Below are positions 9,341 to 20,071 of a stretch of 64,000 nucleotides of DNA, piece by piece. The first letter of the stretch is position 1, and each line of letters opens with the position of its first letter. Source of the DNA: Clostridiales bacterium (GTDB lineage Bacteria; Bacillota; Clostridia; Oscillospirales; Oscillospiraceae); contig JAJUHC010000006.1 of assembly GCA_029268065.1 (NCBI GenBank), positions 28,766-92,765 on the forward strand, in the 5' to 3' direction. The translations under genes and the position numbers were made by a program. Below the pieces are notes generated by a model that worked only from the letters and a program-made list of their open reading frames with translations, was not told where the DNA came from and made no database searches.

Positions 9341-11389
9341 CTAAGAGCGGAGCTTTTTGAGTATTCTCGAGGAATTCAAATCGGTCCTCCTGTTGCTGTG
9401 AACGGTTATCTCAATGTTATTGTCACTTTCCGATATCGAAATCAGACCCAGCTCCGAAAAAATTCTGAGGCAGGAATAAATTTTTGCCGGCGGGGTAGAC
9501 GGGGTCATGGCGCCTATGCCGTAGAGCACCTCGGGAAGCTCTCCGGAAAAATGCGGAAGAATTTCCGCGAGCCTTTCTATTGTATGCCAAACGTCGACAA
9601 AATTGCGCCTGTCCGGAAGAAGCAGTCTTTTTTCTTCCCTTGAAAGATAATCGCCGAAGCGGCCGATCAGCGCGAGCTCGCCGGAGCGCCTCTCCGCCGT
9701 TTCCGCGGAAGGCCTTACATCCCTCAGTATCAGCTGTATGTATTTGTCGCCGCGAAATTCGTTTATGTGAGGATAGAAGGCGAGATCGGCTCTGTCGCCG
9801 GGCCTGAGTCCGATGTCGTAAAGCTTCTTTGCGAAAAAAATGCAGTCGAGCTGGACGCCGTCCTTGGAAACCCGCAATTTCAGATGCCTCTCGTCGCCTA
9901 TGGGAGTAATCTGGTCTATTGCCGCCCCGTATATGCAGAAAACAGGGTGGGGGTTGCAGTTGCCCCAGGGCTCGAGCTCCAGAAGATCTTCGATGTTTTT
10001 AAGCGTGAAGAGTTTTGCGTCCTCTATGACAAAGTTGATATCCAAAGGCGGCACTGCTTTGCAATCCGCGTTCATAGAATAGTATTCGCAGAAGGAGCGC
10101 CTGAAGTCGTCGAATTTGTCGCGCTTTACCGTAAGCCCCGCCGCAAGCGTATGCCCTCCGAAGCATTCCAGATGCTCCTTGGACGCTTCAAGCGCGGAGT
10201 AGAGGTTGAAGTTGCCGAAGCTCCTGCAGGAGCCGTGACCATCTTCGCCGTCGAAACAGACAATTATCGTCGGCACATAGTACCTTTCGCTCATGCGGGA
10301 GGCCACAATTCCGGCGACGCCCTGATGCCAGGAATCCGAGCCGAGAACTATCGGCTTTTTTACAGGGAACTCAGTGAGCATCGAGATAGCCTCGGCAAGT
10401 ATCGCGGCTTCGATGCTTTGCCTTTCCCGATTGAGGTCGCAGAGCACCTGAGCTATTTCGTTTGAGTCGACCCGTCCCTTGGACGAAAGCAGGGAAAACG
10501 CGGTTCGCGCCTGTCCCATGCGCCCGGCGGCGTTCAGCCTCGGAGATATCGTATAGCCGATTTTGTCTGCGGCTATTTTATTTATGTTTTCTCCCGCCGC
10601 CTCGATAAGGCTTGCAAGCCCCTGCCGCCTGCCGCTTCGCACTATCTCCATGCCGCGGCGTATAAGAAAACGGTTTTCGCCCAGAACGGGCATTACGTCG
10701 GCGAGCGTTCCCAGGGCGACGAGGTCGCCGTATGCGTCGAGAAGCTCCTTGTACTTTTCCTTGCCTTGCATTGCGCACAGCAGCTTGAAGGCGACGCCGA
10801 CCCCGGCGAGAAACGGAAAAGGGTATTCGCCGTCCTTTCTCTTGGGGTCTATGACAGCAACGGCCTTCGGAAGCTCGTCCATACATTCGTGGTGGTCAGT
10901 AACGATAACGTCGACGCCGAGCTCGACCGCTATATCCAGCTCCTTAAACGCGGTAATTCCGCAGTCTACGGTGATTATGAGGGTTGCGCCTTTGCTCGCG
11001 AGCTCCCTTATCGCGTTTTCGTTTATGCCGTAGCCCTCGTCTATCCGGTCGGGGATATGAATCAGGCAGGATAGTCCTTTTTCCGTAAGATACTCGTATA
11101 TGAGGCAGGTCGCGGTAACTCCGTCAACATCATAGTCGCCGTAAACGGCGACCTGCTCCCTTTTTTCGATGGCGGCATTAATTCTGCTTACGGCCTTTTC
11201 CATATCCTTCAGAAGGAAAGGGTCCAAAAAGGAGTCGTATCCGCAGTTCAGAAATTCTCTGGCCAGTTCGGGCGTCGTAAATCCCTTGGAGCACAGAACT
11301 CCCGCAAGCAGGGGTGAGTACCCTTCTCTTATGAGGTTTTCGACATCCTCCTTCCTGCAACCGAGAACGTTCCAATTCCTAACAGACAT
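9341..11389 (-). CDS. recJ: single-stranded-DNA-specific exonuclease RecJ
   Basis: VAVYGDYDVDGVTATCLI, VTDHHE, SWHQGVAGIVASRMSERY, GGHTLAAGLTV. Confidence 0.95.
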   Translation of the reverse strand: MSVRNWNVLGCRKEDVENLIREGYSPLLAGVLCSKGFTTPELAREFLNCGYDSFLDPFLLKDMEKAVSRINAAIEKREQVAVYGDYDVDGVTATCLIYEYLTEKGLSCLIHIPDRIDEGYGINENAIRELASKGATLIITVDCGITAFKELDIAVELGVDVIVTDHHECMDELPKAVAVIDPKRKDGEYPFPFLAGVGVAFKLLCAMQGKEKYKELLDAYGDLVALGTLADVMPVLGENRFLIRRGMEIVRSGRRQGLASLIEAAGENINKIAADKIGYTISPRLNAAGRMGQARTAFSLLSSKGRVDSNEIAQVLCDLNRERQSIEAAILAEAISMLTEFPVKKPIVLGSDSWHQGVAGIVASRMSERYYVPTIIVCFDGEDGHGSCRSFGNFNLYSALEASKEHLECFGGHTLAAGLTVKRDKFDDFRRSFCEYYSMNADCKAVPPLDINFVIEDAKLFTLKNIEDLLELEPWGNCNPHPVFCIYGAAIDQITPIGDERHLKLRVSKDGVQLDCIFFAKKLYDIGLRPGDRADLAFYPHINEFRGDKYIQLILRDVRPSAETAERRSGELALIGRFGDYLSREEKRLLLPDRRNFVDVWHTIERLAEILPHFSGELPEVLYGIGAMTPSTPPAKIYSCLRIFSELGLISISESDNNIEITVHSNRRTDLNSSRILKKLRS

Positions 11390-11660
11390 CGACAAGTCCC
11401 GCATCTCCTCTAACCGCACAATTCATTAAACGGCCTCAATAAAATCAAAGCGCGCCGTCACCTTTATTCCCTTATTTTATCAAAATAAGCTATGGAATTC
11501 AACAAAATATTCGGCATGGTAAAAGTGCCGCTCCGGAACCGGATACATGACGAAGGACTTCGCGGCATAATGTTTATCGACAACGAGAAAAAGGTATGCT
11601 ATATTATACATAATTAATTAAGTATGGCGGATCAGCACGTTGCGAAAGGATTGAGAACAT

Positions 11661-12767
11661 ATGAAAAAGCTTGGTTTTGGTTTGATGAGGCTGCCCAAAC
11701 TTCCCGGAGGCGGAGAGAAGGACGTAGACAAGGCGCAAGTCGCGGAAATGATCGATTATTTTATGGGCCGCGGGTTTTCCTATTTCGACACGGCTTTCGT
11801 GTATCACAGCGGTGAAAGCGAAAAGATTGCGGGGGAGCTGCTGGTGGAGCGTTATCCGCGCGACAAGTTCCAGCTTGCCACCAAGCTGCCGGTCATGGAA
11901 ATGAAAAGCGGCGGCGACTGCGAAAGGATTTTCAGCACCCAGCTTGAGCGCACGAAGGCCAAATATTTTGATAACTACCTGATCCACGGCATAAACAGGG
12001 GGATAGCCGATAAAATTGACGAGTTCGGGGTCTGGGACTACCTGAACAAGCAAAAGGAGAAGGGACTTATCCGGCATCTGGGCTTTTCCTTCCACTCGAC
12101 GGCGGATCATCTGGAGCAGATATTTAAGGCGCATCCCGAAGCCGAGTTCGTTCAGATACAGCTCAACTACGCGGACTGGGAAAGCTCTGAGGTTCAGTCG
12201 CGTCTTTGCTACGAGGTTGCGGAAAAATTTGGCAAAAGAGTGCTTGTTATGGAGCCGGTCAGGGGCGGAGCGCTTGCCGCCATGCCTCCGGAGGTCAGGG
12301 ACATTTTCTTCCGCGCCGCACCGGAAAGGAATCTTGCTTCCTGGGCGCTGCGTTTTGCGGGTTCCTTCCCTCTGGTCGACGTCGTGCTGTCCGGAATGTC
12401 CGAAATGAGCCACATGATTCAAAATACCGAGACCTTCGACAATTTTGAACCGCTCACGAAGGCTGAGCTGGGGGTCATTGCGGAAGCTCTCGAAATGCTG
12501 TCAAAAATGCCGACGGTGCCCTGCACCGCCTGCAAGTACTGTGTGGACAGCTGCCCGGAGAGGATAAATATTCCCGGAATTATAAAGCTTTATAACGACT
12601 ACCACATTTACAGGAATCTTGAAGCGAATAAACGTCGTTATGATATGGTAACGGCGCGCGGCGGCAAGGCGTCCTCCTGCGTAAAGTGCGGCGAGTGCGA
12701 GAGACATTGTCCCCAGAATATCCACATAAGGGATACGCTTGAGCTCGCAGCAAAGGATTTCGAGTGA
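11661..12767 (+). CDS. aldo/keto reductase with C-terminal 4Fe-4S ferredoxin-like domain
   Basis: MKKLGFGLMRLPKLPGGGEKDVDKAQV...; C-terminal CTACKYCVDSCPERINIP and CVKCGECERHCPQNIHIRD. Confidence 0.92.
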   Translation: MKKLGFGLMRLPKLPGGGEKDVDKAQVAEMIDYFMGRGFSYFDTAFVYHSGESEKIAGELLVERYPRDKFQLATKLPVMEMKSGGDCERIFSTQLERTKAKYFDNYLIHGINRGIADKIDEFGVWDYLNKQKEKGLIRHLGFSFHSTADHLEQIFKAHPEAEFVQIQLNYADWESSEVQSRLCYEVAEKFGKRVLVMEPVRGGALAAMPPEVRDIFFRAAPERNLASWALRFAGSFPLVDVVLSGMSEMSHMIQNTETFDNFEPLTKAELGVIAEALEMLSKMPTVPCTACKYCVDSCPERINIPGIIKLYNDYHIYRNLEANKRRYDMVTARGGKASSCVKCGECERHCPQNIHIRDTLELAAKDFE

Positions 12768-12776
12768 TTCAAGCTC

Positions 12777-12811
12777 AAGAGGCTCCGCAAAAACGAACTG
12801 CGGAGCCTCTT
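12777..12811. terminator. Hairpin terminator between convergent aldo/keto reductase and lepA
   Basis: AAGAGGCTCCGCA ... TGCGGAGCCTCTT perfect arms. Confidence 0.7.
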
Positions 12812-12813
12812 AG

Positions 12814-14628
12814 TTATTCGTCAAGCTTCAAAACGGCCATGAAGGCTTCCTGCGGAACGGTTACCGAGCCGAGGTTCCTCATGCGCTTTTTGCCTTCCTT
12901 CTGCTTTTCAAGGAGCTTCTTCTTTCTGGTTATGTCGCCGCCGTAGCACTTTGCAAGCACGTCCTTGCGCATTGCCTTTATGGTCTCGCGGGCGATTATC
13001 TTGCCGCCGACGGCGGCCTGTACGGGGACCTCGAAAAGCTGCCTCGGAATGCTTTCCTTGAGCTTTTCGGCTATCCTGCGGCCCCTGGGATAGGCCTTAT
13101 CCTTGTGGACGATGAAGGAAAGGGCGTCCACGATTTCGCCGTTCAGCAGAATGTCCAGCTTTACGAGATCGGACTCGCGGTAACCCGCCAGCTCATAATC
13201 CAGAGAAGCGTAGCCGCGGCTGCGCGATTTGAGCGCGTCAAAAAAGTCATATATTATTTCGTTAAGGGGAAGGGCGTATCGAAGCTCCACGCGGTCCTTG
13301 TCAATATAGACCATTTCCTTATATTCCCCGCGCCTGTCCTGGCAGAGCTCCATGATGTTGCCCACGTATTCCGTGGGACACATTATACCCGCGTTGACAA
13401 AAGGCTCCTCGGCGGCGGCAATGACTGCAGGATCCGGATAATTGAGCGGGTTGTCTATCATGACCACATCGCCGTCCGTCTTTGTAATCCTGTAAATGAC
13501 GCTCGGAGCCGTGGTTATGAGGTCGAGGGAATATTCGCGCTCCAGACGCTCCTGAACTATCTCCATATGGAGCAGGCCGAGAAAGCCGCAGCGGAAGCCG
13601 AAGCCCAGGGCTGCGGAGGATTCCGGCTCGAACGAGAGTGCGGCGTCGTTTAGCTTAAGCTTTGAAAGAGCGTCGCGGAGATCAGGGTACTTGGCTCCGT
13701 CGGTAGTGTATATTCCGGAAAACACCATGGGGTGGGCCGGCCTGTATCCCGGCAGGGCCTCAGAGCAGGGCCTTGCGGCCTCGGTGACCGTATCTCCCAC
13801 CTGCGTGTCGGTGACGTTCTTGATGCTGGCGGTAAAGTAGCCGACGTCGCCCGCCTTGAGGCTTTCGCAGGGCTCCAGCCTTGTCGGACGCAGGTGCCCG
13901 AGCTCGACCACCTTGTAGACCGCGCCGGAAGCCATCATTTTTATTTCGGCGTCCCTGCGTATTTCGCCGTCGATGACGCGGATATATACTATAACGCCGC
14001 GGAAGCTGTCGTACTGGCTGTCGAATATGAGCGCGCGGAGAGGGTCGCCGGAGTCGCCTTTCGGCGGAGGAATAAGTTTTACAATGCTTTCGAGAACGTT
14101 TTCAATGCCGATTCCGAGCTTTGCAGAAATCTCCGGGGCGTCCATGGCCGGGATGCCTATGACGTCCTCTATCTCGGCCTTCACCTTCTGCGGATCTGCG
14201 CCCTGAAGATCGATTTTATTGATGACCGGCAGGATCTCAAGGTTATGGTCAAGCGCGAGATAGGTGTTGGCCAGGGTCTGAGCCTCTATGCCCTGCCTCG
14301 CGTCCACGACCAGCACGGCGCCCTCGCAGGCTGCGAGGCTCCGCGAAACCTCGTAATTGAAGTCAACGTGTCCAGGCGTGTCTATAAGGTTTAGGGTATA
14401 GGTTTCGCCGTCCTCGGCCTTATACTTCAGGCCTACCGCGCGGGCCTTGATGGTTATGCCGCGCTCACGCTCCAAATCCATGTTGTCCAGTATCTGGTTT
14501 TCCATTTCACGCGGGTCAACCGCGCCGCACTTCTCCAGGAGGCGGTCGGCAAGGGTCGATTTTCCGTGATCTATGTGGGCGATTATAGAAAAGTTTCTTA
14601 TCTTGGCCTGTTCAGTCAAGAGTTTCAC
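12814..14628 (-). CDS. lepA: elongation factor 4 (LepA)
   Basis: [46 protein letters not shown]-terminal [30 protein letters not shown]. Confidence 0.97.
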   Translation of the reverse strand: MKLLTEQAKIRNFSIIAHIDHGKSTLADRLLEKCGAVDPREMENQILDNMDLERERGITIKARAVGLKYKAEDGETYTLNLIDTPGHVDFNYEVSRSLAACEGAVLVVDARQGIEAQTLANTYLALDHNLEILPVINKIDLQGADPQKVKAEIEDVIGIPAMDAPEISAKLGIGIENVLESIVKLIPPPKGDSGDPLRALIFDSQYDSFRGVIVYIRVIDGEIRRDAEIKMMASGAVYKVVELGHLRPTRLEPCESLKAGDVGYFTASIKNVTDTQVGDTVTEAARPCSEALPGYRPAHPMVFSGIYTTDGAKYPDLRDALSKLKLNDAALSFEPESSAALGFGFRCGFLGLLHMEIVQERLEREYSLDLITTAPSVIYRITKTDGDVVMIDNPLNYPDPAVIAAAEEPFVNAGIMCPTEYVGNIMELCQDRRGEYKEMVYIDKDRVELRYALPLNEIIYDFFDALKSRSRGYASLDYELAGYRESDLVKLDILLNGEIVDALSFIVHKDKAYPRGRRIAEKLKESIPRQLFEVPVQAAVGGKIIARETIKAMRKDVLAKCYGGDITRKKKLLEKQKEGKKRMRNLGSVTVPQEAFMAVLKLDE

Positions 14629-14637
14629 CTCTTAATA

Positions 14638-15270
14638 TTACTTTTTGTCCGCTTTTGAGGTTCCGAGCCGCTCCTCGGTTCTGGAAATCATCGACTCAAA
14701 AGATTTATAGCTGCTTTTTGAAATGCTGTTGTGCACAAGCTCCGGAGTGATCTTAATGTTCTTCCTTGCAAGCTCCTCGGATATTTCGAGGCAAAGCAGC
14801 CTCATGTCAATTTCGCTGAGAGCCTCCGCTCTTTTTATATTAGGGGAAAGCAGCCCGGAGTCGGGGCCGAATATTCCGCACAAAAGCCTGTATCCCGAAG
14901 AGGCTATGTAATTCAGCGCCGCTTCCGCGACCGTATCGCCGCAATTTGAAACAATCCTGAATATCGTCGCTGCCAGTATGATAGCCTCCTGCTTCATCCT
15001 GTCAAGTGCCGGAGCGTTTTCACCATCGGTTCCGGCCATGCTTTTAGAGAGGACCGTTTCGCGTATGTTGGTTCTTCCCAGTACATAATCTGCGGAAACC
15101 CCGTAATAATCGCATACACGGACCAAAAAGTCGAGGCCGGGCTCGCGGATGCCGTTCTCATAGTGTGACAAAAGCGCCTGCGAAATCTTCAGCTCGGAAG
15201 CGGCCTTCCGCTGGTTCAAACCGCGCTCCTTTCGTAATTTGGAAATGTTTGACGAAAATGGTGTCTCCAT
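14638..15270 (-). CDS. XRE-family helix-turn-helix transcriptional regulator
   Basis: SNISKLRKERGLNQRKAASELKISQALLSHYENGIREPGLDFLVRVCDYYGVSADYVLG. Confidence 0.88.
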   Translation of the reverse strand: METPFSSNISKLRKERGLNQRKAASELKISQALLSHYENGIREPGLDFLVRVCDYYGVSADYVLGRTNIRETVLSKSMAGTDGENAPALDRMKQEAIILAATIFRIVSNCGDTVAEAALNYIASSGYRLLCGIFGPDSGLLSPNIKRAEALSEIDMRLLCLEISEELARKNIKITPELVHNSISKSSYKSFESMISRTEERLGTSKADKK

Positions 15271-15440
15271 GGCGGTACCTCCGAAAGCTATTGCTGATTA
15301 CAGCCAGTATATTATATAAGTAAGGGGTAACTTTGTAAACATATATTGATAAAAGAAATAAAATTTTTGCGATGCACTTGAACTTTTGCCGATATGGTGG
15401 TAGAGTTTTCTGTGCAGTAAAGATTATTACGGAGGATAAA

Positions 15441-16019
15441 ATGAAACAGCTTCAAGTAACGATAGAAGGCTCCGGACGCCATGTGCATTTGACAAAAGAG
15501 TGCCTCGAAACGCTTTTCGGCGCGGGTTTTGAGCTTGAGCCCAAAAAATTTCTTTCCCAGCCCGGAGAATTCGCAAGCAATTCAAAGGTGGACGTAGTGG
15601 GGCCGAAGGGCACGATCAAGGGCGTTTCCATTCTGGGACCCTGCCGCGCGTTTACGCAGGTGGAGCTTTCGTTTACCGACGCGCGGATACTCGGAATCAA
15701 CCCGCCTATCCGCCAGAGCGGGAATATTGCCGGCAGCGCGCCCGTAACGCTTATAGGTCCGGCCGGCAAGGCTGAGCTTAGCGAGGGCGCGATAGTAGCC
15801 AAGCGGCATCTGCACATTTCAAAGGCGGACGCCGAGGAGTATGGAATAAAAAATGACGAGATAGTCCAAATAAAGGTTGGGGGAGAGCGCGGCCTGATCT
15901 TTGACGAGGTGGTCGCAAGGGTCAGCGAAAAGTTCGAGACCGCCGTGCATCTGGATTACGATGAAATAAACGCCGCGGCGCTTTTCGGCGACAATGCCGT
16001 CGGCACGGTGCTCAGATAA
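15441..16019 (+). CDS. pduL: phosphate propanoyltransferase (PduL-type phosphotransacylase)
   Basis: GSGRHVHLTKECLETLFG...; IKGVSILGPCRAFTQVELSFTDARILGINPPIRQSG; AKRHLHIS. Start 15441 behind GGAGG. Confidence 0.9.
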   Translation: MKQLQVTIEGSGRHVHLTKECLETLFGAGFELEPKKFLSQPGEFASNSKVDVVGPKGTIKGVSILGPCRAFTQVELSFTDARILGINPPIRQSGNIAGSAPVTLIGPAGKAELSEGAIVAKRHLHISKADAEEYGIKNDEIVQIKVGGERGLIFDEVVARVSEKFETAVHLDYDEINAAALFGDNAVGTVLR

Positions 16020-16082
16020 ATTCGACACGCTCGGCGGAGGCGGCAGTTGCCGCCTCCGCAAAAAAATTCTAGGGGGGCTTTT

Positions 16083-16994
16083 GTGGGCAACGCGGCGACG
16101 AAGATCGTGAGCTATCTGCTGATAATAGCGCTCGGATACCTGCTGAAAAAGGCTCGGCTTTTTCGGACGGAGCATTCCGAGGTGCTTTCCAGGATTATAC
16201 TCAACATCACGCTGCCCTGCGTCATCGTAACCGGCTTCCAGAACGTAGCCTTGTCGGGTGAATTTGCCGCTGTACTTGCAATGGGCTTTGTGTTCAACGC
16301 GGCAATGCTGGGCCTTGGCGCTTTTTTTGCGAAGCGTGCGGGAGAAAAAGACGACAAGGTGATGTACGGGCTCTTTATACCGTCCCAAAACATAGGGATA
16401 TTTGGCGCACCCATCGTGCAGGCCTGCTTTTCGCCGACGGTTTCGGCGTCCATATTCATTTTTGATATTGGCAACGCGGCCATAATGTTTGGGCCGTCTT
16501 TTATAATTGCGTCGGCGGTATCGGACGGCAGGCGCGTAACTCCGCTCTCGGCGATTAAAAAGCTGCTTTCGACTGCGGCCTTTGACGCATATATACTGGT
16601 TATTGCGCTTTCACTTCTGGATTTGAAGCTTCCCGCTCCCGTTTTGTCCCTGGCGAATATCTGCGGCGCGGGCAACGGGTTTTTAGCCATGCTGTTTTTC
16701 GGCATAATGCTTGAGCCGAGGTTTGACGATTCCGACAGACGGATGATTTCTAAAATTCTGCTTGTTCGCCTGGCTGCCGGCGCCGCCGCGGCTATTTTTG
16801 TGTGGACCTTGCACCCAATACAGCCCGAGCTTAAAATCGGGGTTACGCTCTGCCTTTCAATGCCGATAGCGACGGCATCGGCCGCCTATGCCTCGGGCTT
16901 GAATTGCAAAAAGGAGAGAATATCGGGGGTGTCGGCCCTCAGCCTGTTTATAAGCGCGGGGCTGGCGCTTCTGCTCGCCGTATTATTTTCATAA
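16083..16994 (+). CDS. AEC-family (auxin efflux carrier-like) transporter
   Basis: Hydrophobic with SYLLIIALGYLLKKARLFRTEHSEVLSRIILNITLPCVIVTGF; GTG start behind AGGGGGG. Confidence 0.82.
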   Translation: MGNAATKIVSYLLIIALGYLLKKARLFRTEHSEVLSRIILNITLPCVIVTGFQNVALSGEFAAVLAMGFVFNAAMLGLGAFFAKRAGEKDDKVMYGLFIPSQNIGIFGAPIVQACFSPTVSASIFIFDIGNAAIMFGPSFIIASAVSDGRRVTPLSAIKKLLSTAAFDAYILVIALSLLDLKLPAPVLSLANICGAGNGFLAMLFFGIMLEPRFDDSDRRMISKILLVRLAAGAAAAIFVWTLHPIQPELKIGVTLCLSMPIATASAAYASGLNCKKERISGVSALSLFISAGLALLLAVLFS

Positions 16995-17071
16995 AATAAA
17001 AAACCGGTGCAATTATGCTGATACATATGATACAATGTAATTAATATTATAATGGGAAAGAGGTCGGAAAA

Positions 17072-18163
17072 ATGAATGTTACAGCTTATACGCGTCCGGG
17101 AGACTTCGGGCTTGTTATCTATGCGCTTGAAGCGGAAACGGACATCGCGGGAGAGGTCGGGGCTTCGGATTTTGAGATTACCGGAAATTATGCGGAGCGT
17201 TTCACGGATAAGATTGCGGGAGGCATAAAATCCGTACAGCTTACAGACGGGGTCATAAAGTTTGAGCTGCACGAATTTGTTTATATGAAAAGCAGGTTCG
17301 AGATAAGGGGAAAAGGCCCCGCCGAAGGCTTTTTGGTGTCGAGAGACGATGTCACGGAGGTAAAGACTCAAATTGCGGACGAATTTGAATACTGCGAAGA
17401 GGACGGCATCCTGTACAGGCTTCACGTTCCCGCCACGAAGGAAAAGCGGCCGCTGGTCCTCTTTCTTCACGGCGGCGGCGAGAACGGCTTTGACAACAAG
17501 CTGCAGCTTGTCGGAAGCATCGGCGCTCCGGCGATAGCAAAAAGGTACCCGGACGCCTACGTTATGGCGCCGCAGGCGCCCGCGAGGCCGGGCTTCGACG
17601 GCGGTCCTCCGATGCCGATGTCGAAGCAGACCTTCAGCGCGAACCTTCTTTCCGCCACCGACAATCCATACGGCTGGAACAGGACGAACCTTGCCGCAAT
17701 ATGTAATATAATAAGGCGAATGATTGCGGCCGGCAAGGTGGACGAAAAAAGGGTCTATGTCACGGGGCTTTCAATGGGCGGCGGCGGCACGATAATGTCG
17801 CTTTCCGTCGGCGCCGGGCTTTTCGCCGCTGCGGTACCCATCTGCCCGACAATGACCCCGGATACATACAACGTTCTCCGCGGACTGACGAAGCAGAAGC
17901 TGTGGGTAGCGGCCGCCTTCGTAGATCATACCATCTACCGCCACAAGTATATCGTGGACGCGATACTTCAGCTCCGCGACGCGGGAAACAGGGATGCGAA
18001 GCTCACGCTTTTCGCCCCTGAGGAGCTTGAGGCCTACGGAATGGGAGTCGCCGAGGGCATTTCATATGAAAAGAAGTTTGAGGAATATCACAACTGCGCC
18101 GTTCTGGTTTATCACAACGAGCACGGCATCATGGACTGGATGATGGATCAGACCAAGGACTGA
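17072..18163 (+). CDS. alpha/beta hydrolase (esterase/dienelactone hydrolase-like)
   Basis: RPLVLFLHGGGENGFDN; VYVTGLSMGGGGTIMSLSVG nucleophile elbow; EHGIMDWM. Confidence 0.82.
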   Translation: MNVTAYTRPGDFGLVIYALEAETDIAGEVGASDFEITGNYAERFTDKIAGGIKSVQLTDGVIKFELHEFVYMKSRFEIRGKGPAEGFLVSRDDVTEVKTQIADEFEYCEEDGILYRLHVPATKEKRPLVLFLHGGGENGFDNKLQLVGSIGAPAIAKRYPDAYVMAPQAPARPGFDGGPPMPMSKQTFSANLLSATDNPYGWNRTNLAAICNIIRRMIAAGKVDEKRVYVTGLSMGGGGTIMSLSVGAGLFAAAVPICPTMTPDTYNVLRGLTKQKLWVAAAFVDHTIYRHKYIVDAILQLRDAGNRDAKLTLFAPEELEAYGMGVAEGISYEKKFEEYHNCAVLVYHNEHGIMDWMMDQTKD

Positions 18164-18193
18164 TATATAACTGCGGAAGGGCGTAAATACAAC

Positions 18194-18245
18194 GTGGGCT
18201 GTCTCGAAATGGAGGTTCGAGGCAGCCCACTGAGCTTTGTTTTTT
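18194..18245. terminator. Hairpin terminator between convergent hydrolase and permease genes
   Basis: GTGGGCTGTCTCGAA...TTCGAGGCAGCCCAC followed by TTTGTTTTTT. Confidence 0.75.
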
Positions 18246-18250
18246 GAGCG

Positions 18251-19600
18251 TCAGGAAAACAGGGACTGAAGCACAAAGTTCAGGACGAAAAGTGCGGAAG
18301 CGACCCATAGTATGGGGTGCGTGTTCTTCACGTCCCTTTTTGCGATCTTAACGACGCAGTAGAAAATGAAGCCCGCGCCGATACCGTAAGAGATGTTGTA
18401 GCAGAGCGCCATGAAGACTCCGCAGAAAAATGCGGGTATAGCCTCTTCAATATCGTCCCACCTGACGTCGATAAAAGAGGACATCATCATAATTCCCACG
18501 ACGACGAGTGCCGGGGCGGTAGCCGCCATGGGTATCGCGCTGACAAACGTGGCGAGGAAAGCGCTCAGGATAAAGAGCACGGCGGTTACGACGCTTGTAA
18601 GCCCCGTCCGTCCGCCTTCGCTGATGCCGGCGGCGCTTTCAATGTAAGTGGTAGTGTTTGAGGTGCCGAAAATCGCGCCGATGGAAGTGGCGATAGAGTC
18701 GGCGAAAAGAGCCTTGTCCATCTTGGATTTGAAGCCGGTGCTGCTTTCAAGCGCTCTCTCATCCTCTTCGCTGAAGATACCGCTGCGGCGTCCCGTTCCA
18801 ATAAAGGTGCCGATGGTGTCAAAGGTGTCGGAGAGGCTGAAGGCAAAAATAGTAACAAGCGCTATGGGGATTTTGGAAGGATCGGAGAACAGAGAAATAA
18901 GACCTGCCGGGGTAAAAATCACTCCTAATGTGGAGGGCAGCGCTTTGAAGGCGTCCGCAAGGCTAATCGTATTGGAGGTCTTCGTTACTCCGACGAATAT
19001 GCCGATAACCGTTGTGGCGATGATGCCCCAGAGTATGGCGCCCCTGACCTTCATGAGCATCAGGAAAACAATCAGGAACAGTCCCACAAGGAAGAGTATG
19101 AGCGACGGCTTGTTGGGCATCGTCATGGCCGGAACCCCGGCGGCAAAGTTTATGAGACCGGCGTCGACAAGTCCGATAAAAGCGATGAATATGCCTATAC
19201 CGCCGCTTATCGCGTGCTGAAGGCTTTTCGGGATCGCCTTGATGATTTCCTTCCTTATCCTTGTGACGGTAATGAAGATGTTGATAAGCCCGCAGATAAA
19301 GACCATCGACAGCGCCTGCTGCCAGGTAAATTTAAGACCGAAGCAGACCGTAAACACAAAGAACGCGTTGAGCCCCATTCCGGGCGCCAGCGCGTAAGGC
19401 ACGTTTGCGAAAAGCCCCATAACCAGAGTGCCGATTGCGGAAGCAATAATCGTGGCGAGGAACACGGCTCCCCACTCCATGCCCGCCTGGCTTAAAACCG
19501 TCGGATTGACAACTATGATGTAGGCCATTGTGAAGAACGTCGTAACGCCCGCGATGATTTCGGTTGATACGGTCGTTCCGTTTTCCTTAAGCTTGAACAT
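18251..19600 (-). CDS. NCS2-family nucleobase permease (guanine/hypoxanthine type)
   Basis: GVTTFFTMAYIIVVNPTVLSQAGM...YALAPGMGLNAFFVFTVC...; DTFDTIGTFIGTGRRSG; GASTTTTYIES-like GTSNTTTYIESAAGISEGGRTGLT. Confidence 0.93.
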   Translation of the reverse strand: MFKLKENGTTVSTEIIAGVTTFFTMAYIIVVNPTVLSQAGMEWGAVFLATIIASAIGTLVMGLFANVPYALAPGMGLNAFFVFTVCFGLKFTWQQALSMVFICGLINIFITVTRIRKEIIKAIPKSLQHAISGGIGIFIAFIGLVDAGLINFAAGVPAMTMPNKPSLILFLVGLFLIVFLMLMKVRGAILWGIIATTVIGIFVGVTKTSNTISLADAFKALPSTLGVIFTPAGLISLFSDPSKIPIALVTIFAFSLSDTFDTIGTFIGTGRRSGIFSEEDERALESSTGFKSKMDKALFADSIATSIGAIFGTSNTTTYIESAAGISEGGRTGLTSVVTAVLFILSAFLATFVSAIPMAATAPALVVVGIMMMSSFIDVRWDDIEEAIPAFFCGVFMALCYNISYGIGAGFIFYCVVKIAKRDVKNTHPILWVASALFVLNFVLQSLFS

Positions 19601-19704
19601 ACTTTTTTCTCCCCATATCGTATTTGTGCACTATTTTAAGCCTTTTCCATAATTTGAGCAATAGTGTAAGCGACTTTGTTTTTTAAAGATTTTTCGAGGT
19701 TTTG

Positions 19705-20067
19705 TTACACTGCGTTCTTTGCCCTGTCGATAATGATATCCGCGAGGCGCCTGTCCGCGCCCAGGGTTTTGCCCATGGTGATTTTTACGTTCGGGTGCGA
19801 AGCCGTAAACTCCCGCAGCTCTGCGGGGATGTCCTCCTTGATGTGCACCCCTTCAAAAAGAAAATATGGAATAACCTTAATATCGGTGGCCCCTTTTTCA
19901 ATAAGGCTCTTAAGCCCTTTCTCGAGATTTTTGTCGCGAAACTGAAGGTAAGCTTCCTCCACCAGGGCTCCGACGAGACCTTGCCTGACGTAATCGGTAA
20001 TCTGACGCATAGTCTTTTCCGTATCGCCCTCGCGGCTGCCATGAGCCAATAATAGTATTCCGGTCAT
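19705..20067 (-). CDS. cbiX: CbiX/SirB-like sirohydrochlorin chelatase
   Basis: MTGILLLAHGSREGDTEKTMRQITDYV...VIPYFLFEGVHIKEDIPAEL; located at the end of cbiMNQO. Confidence 0.85.
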   Translation of the reverse strand: MTGILLLAHGSREGDTEKTMRQITDYVRQGLVGALVEEAYLQFRDKNLEKGLKSLIEKGATDIKVIPYFLFEGVHIKEDIPAELREFTASHPNVKITMGKTLGADRRLADIIIDRAKNAV

Positions 20068-20071
20068 ATCT

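Noticed and set aside
19601-19704. Possible purine riboswitch before the NCS2 permease
   Set aside because: No match to the conserved purine riboswitch core could be seen in the leader.
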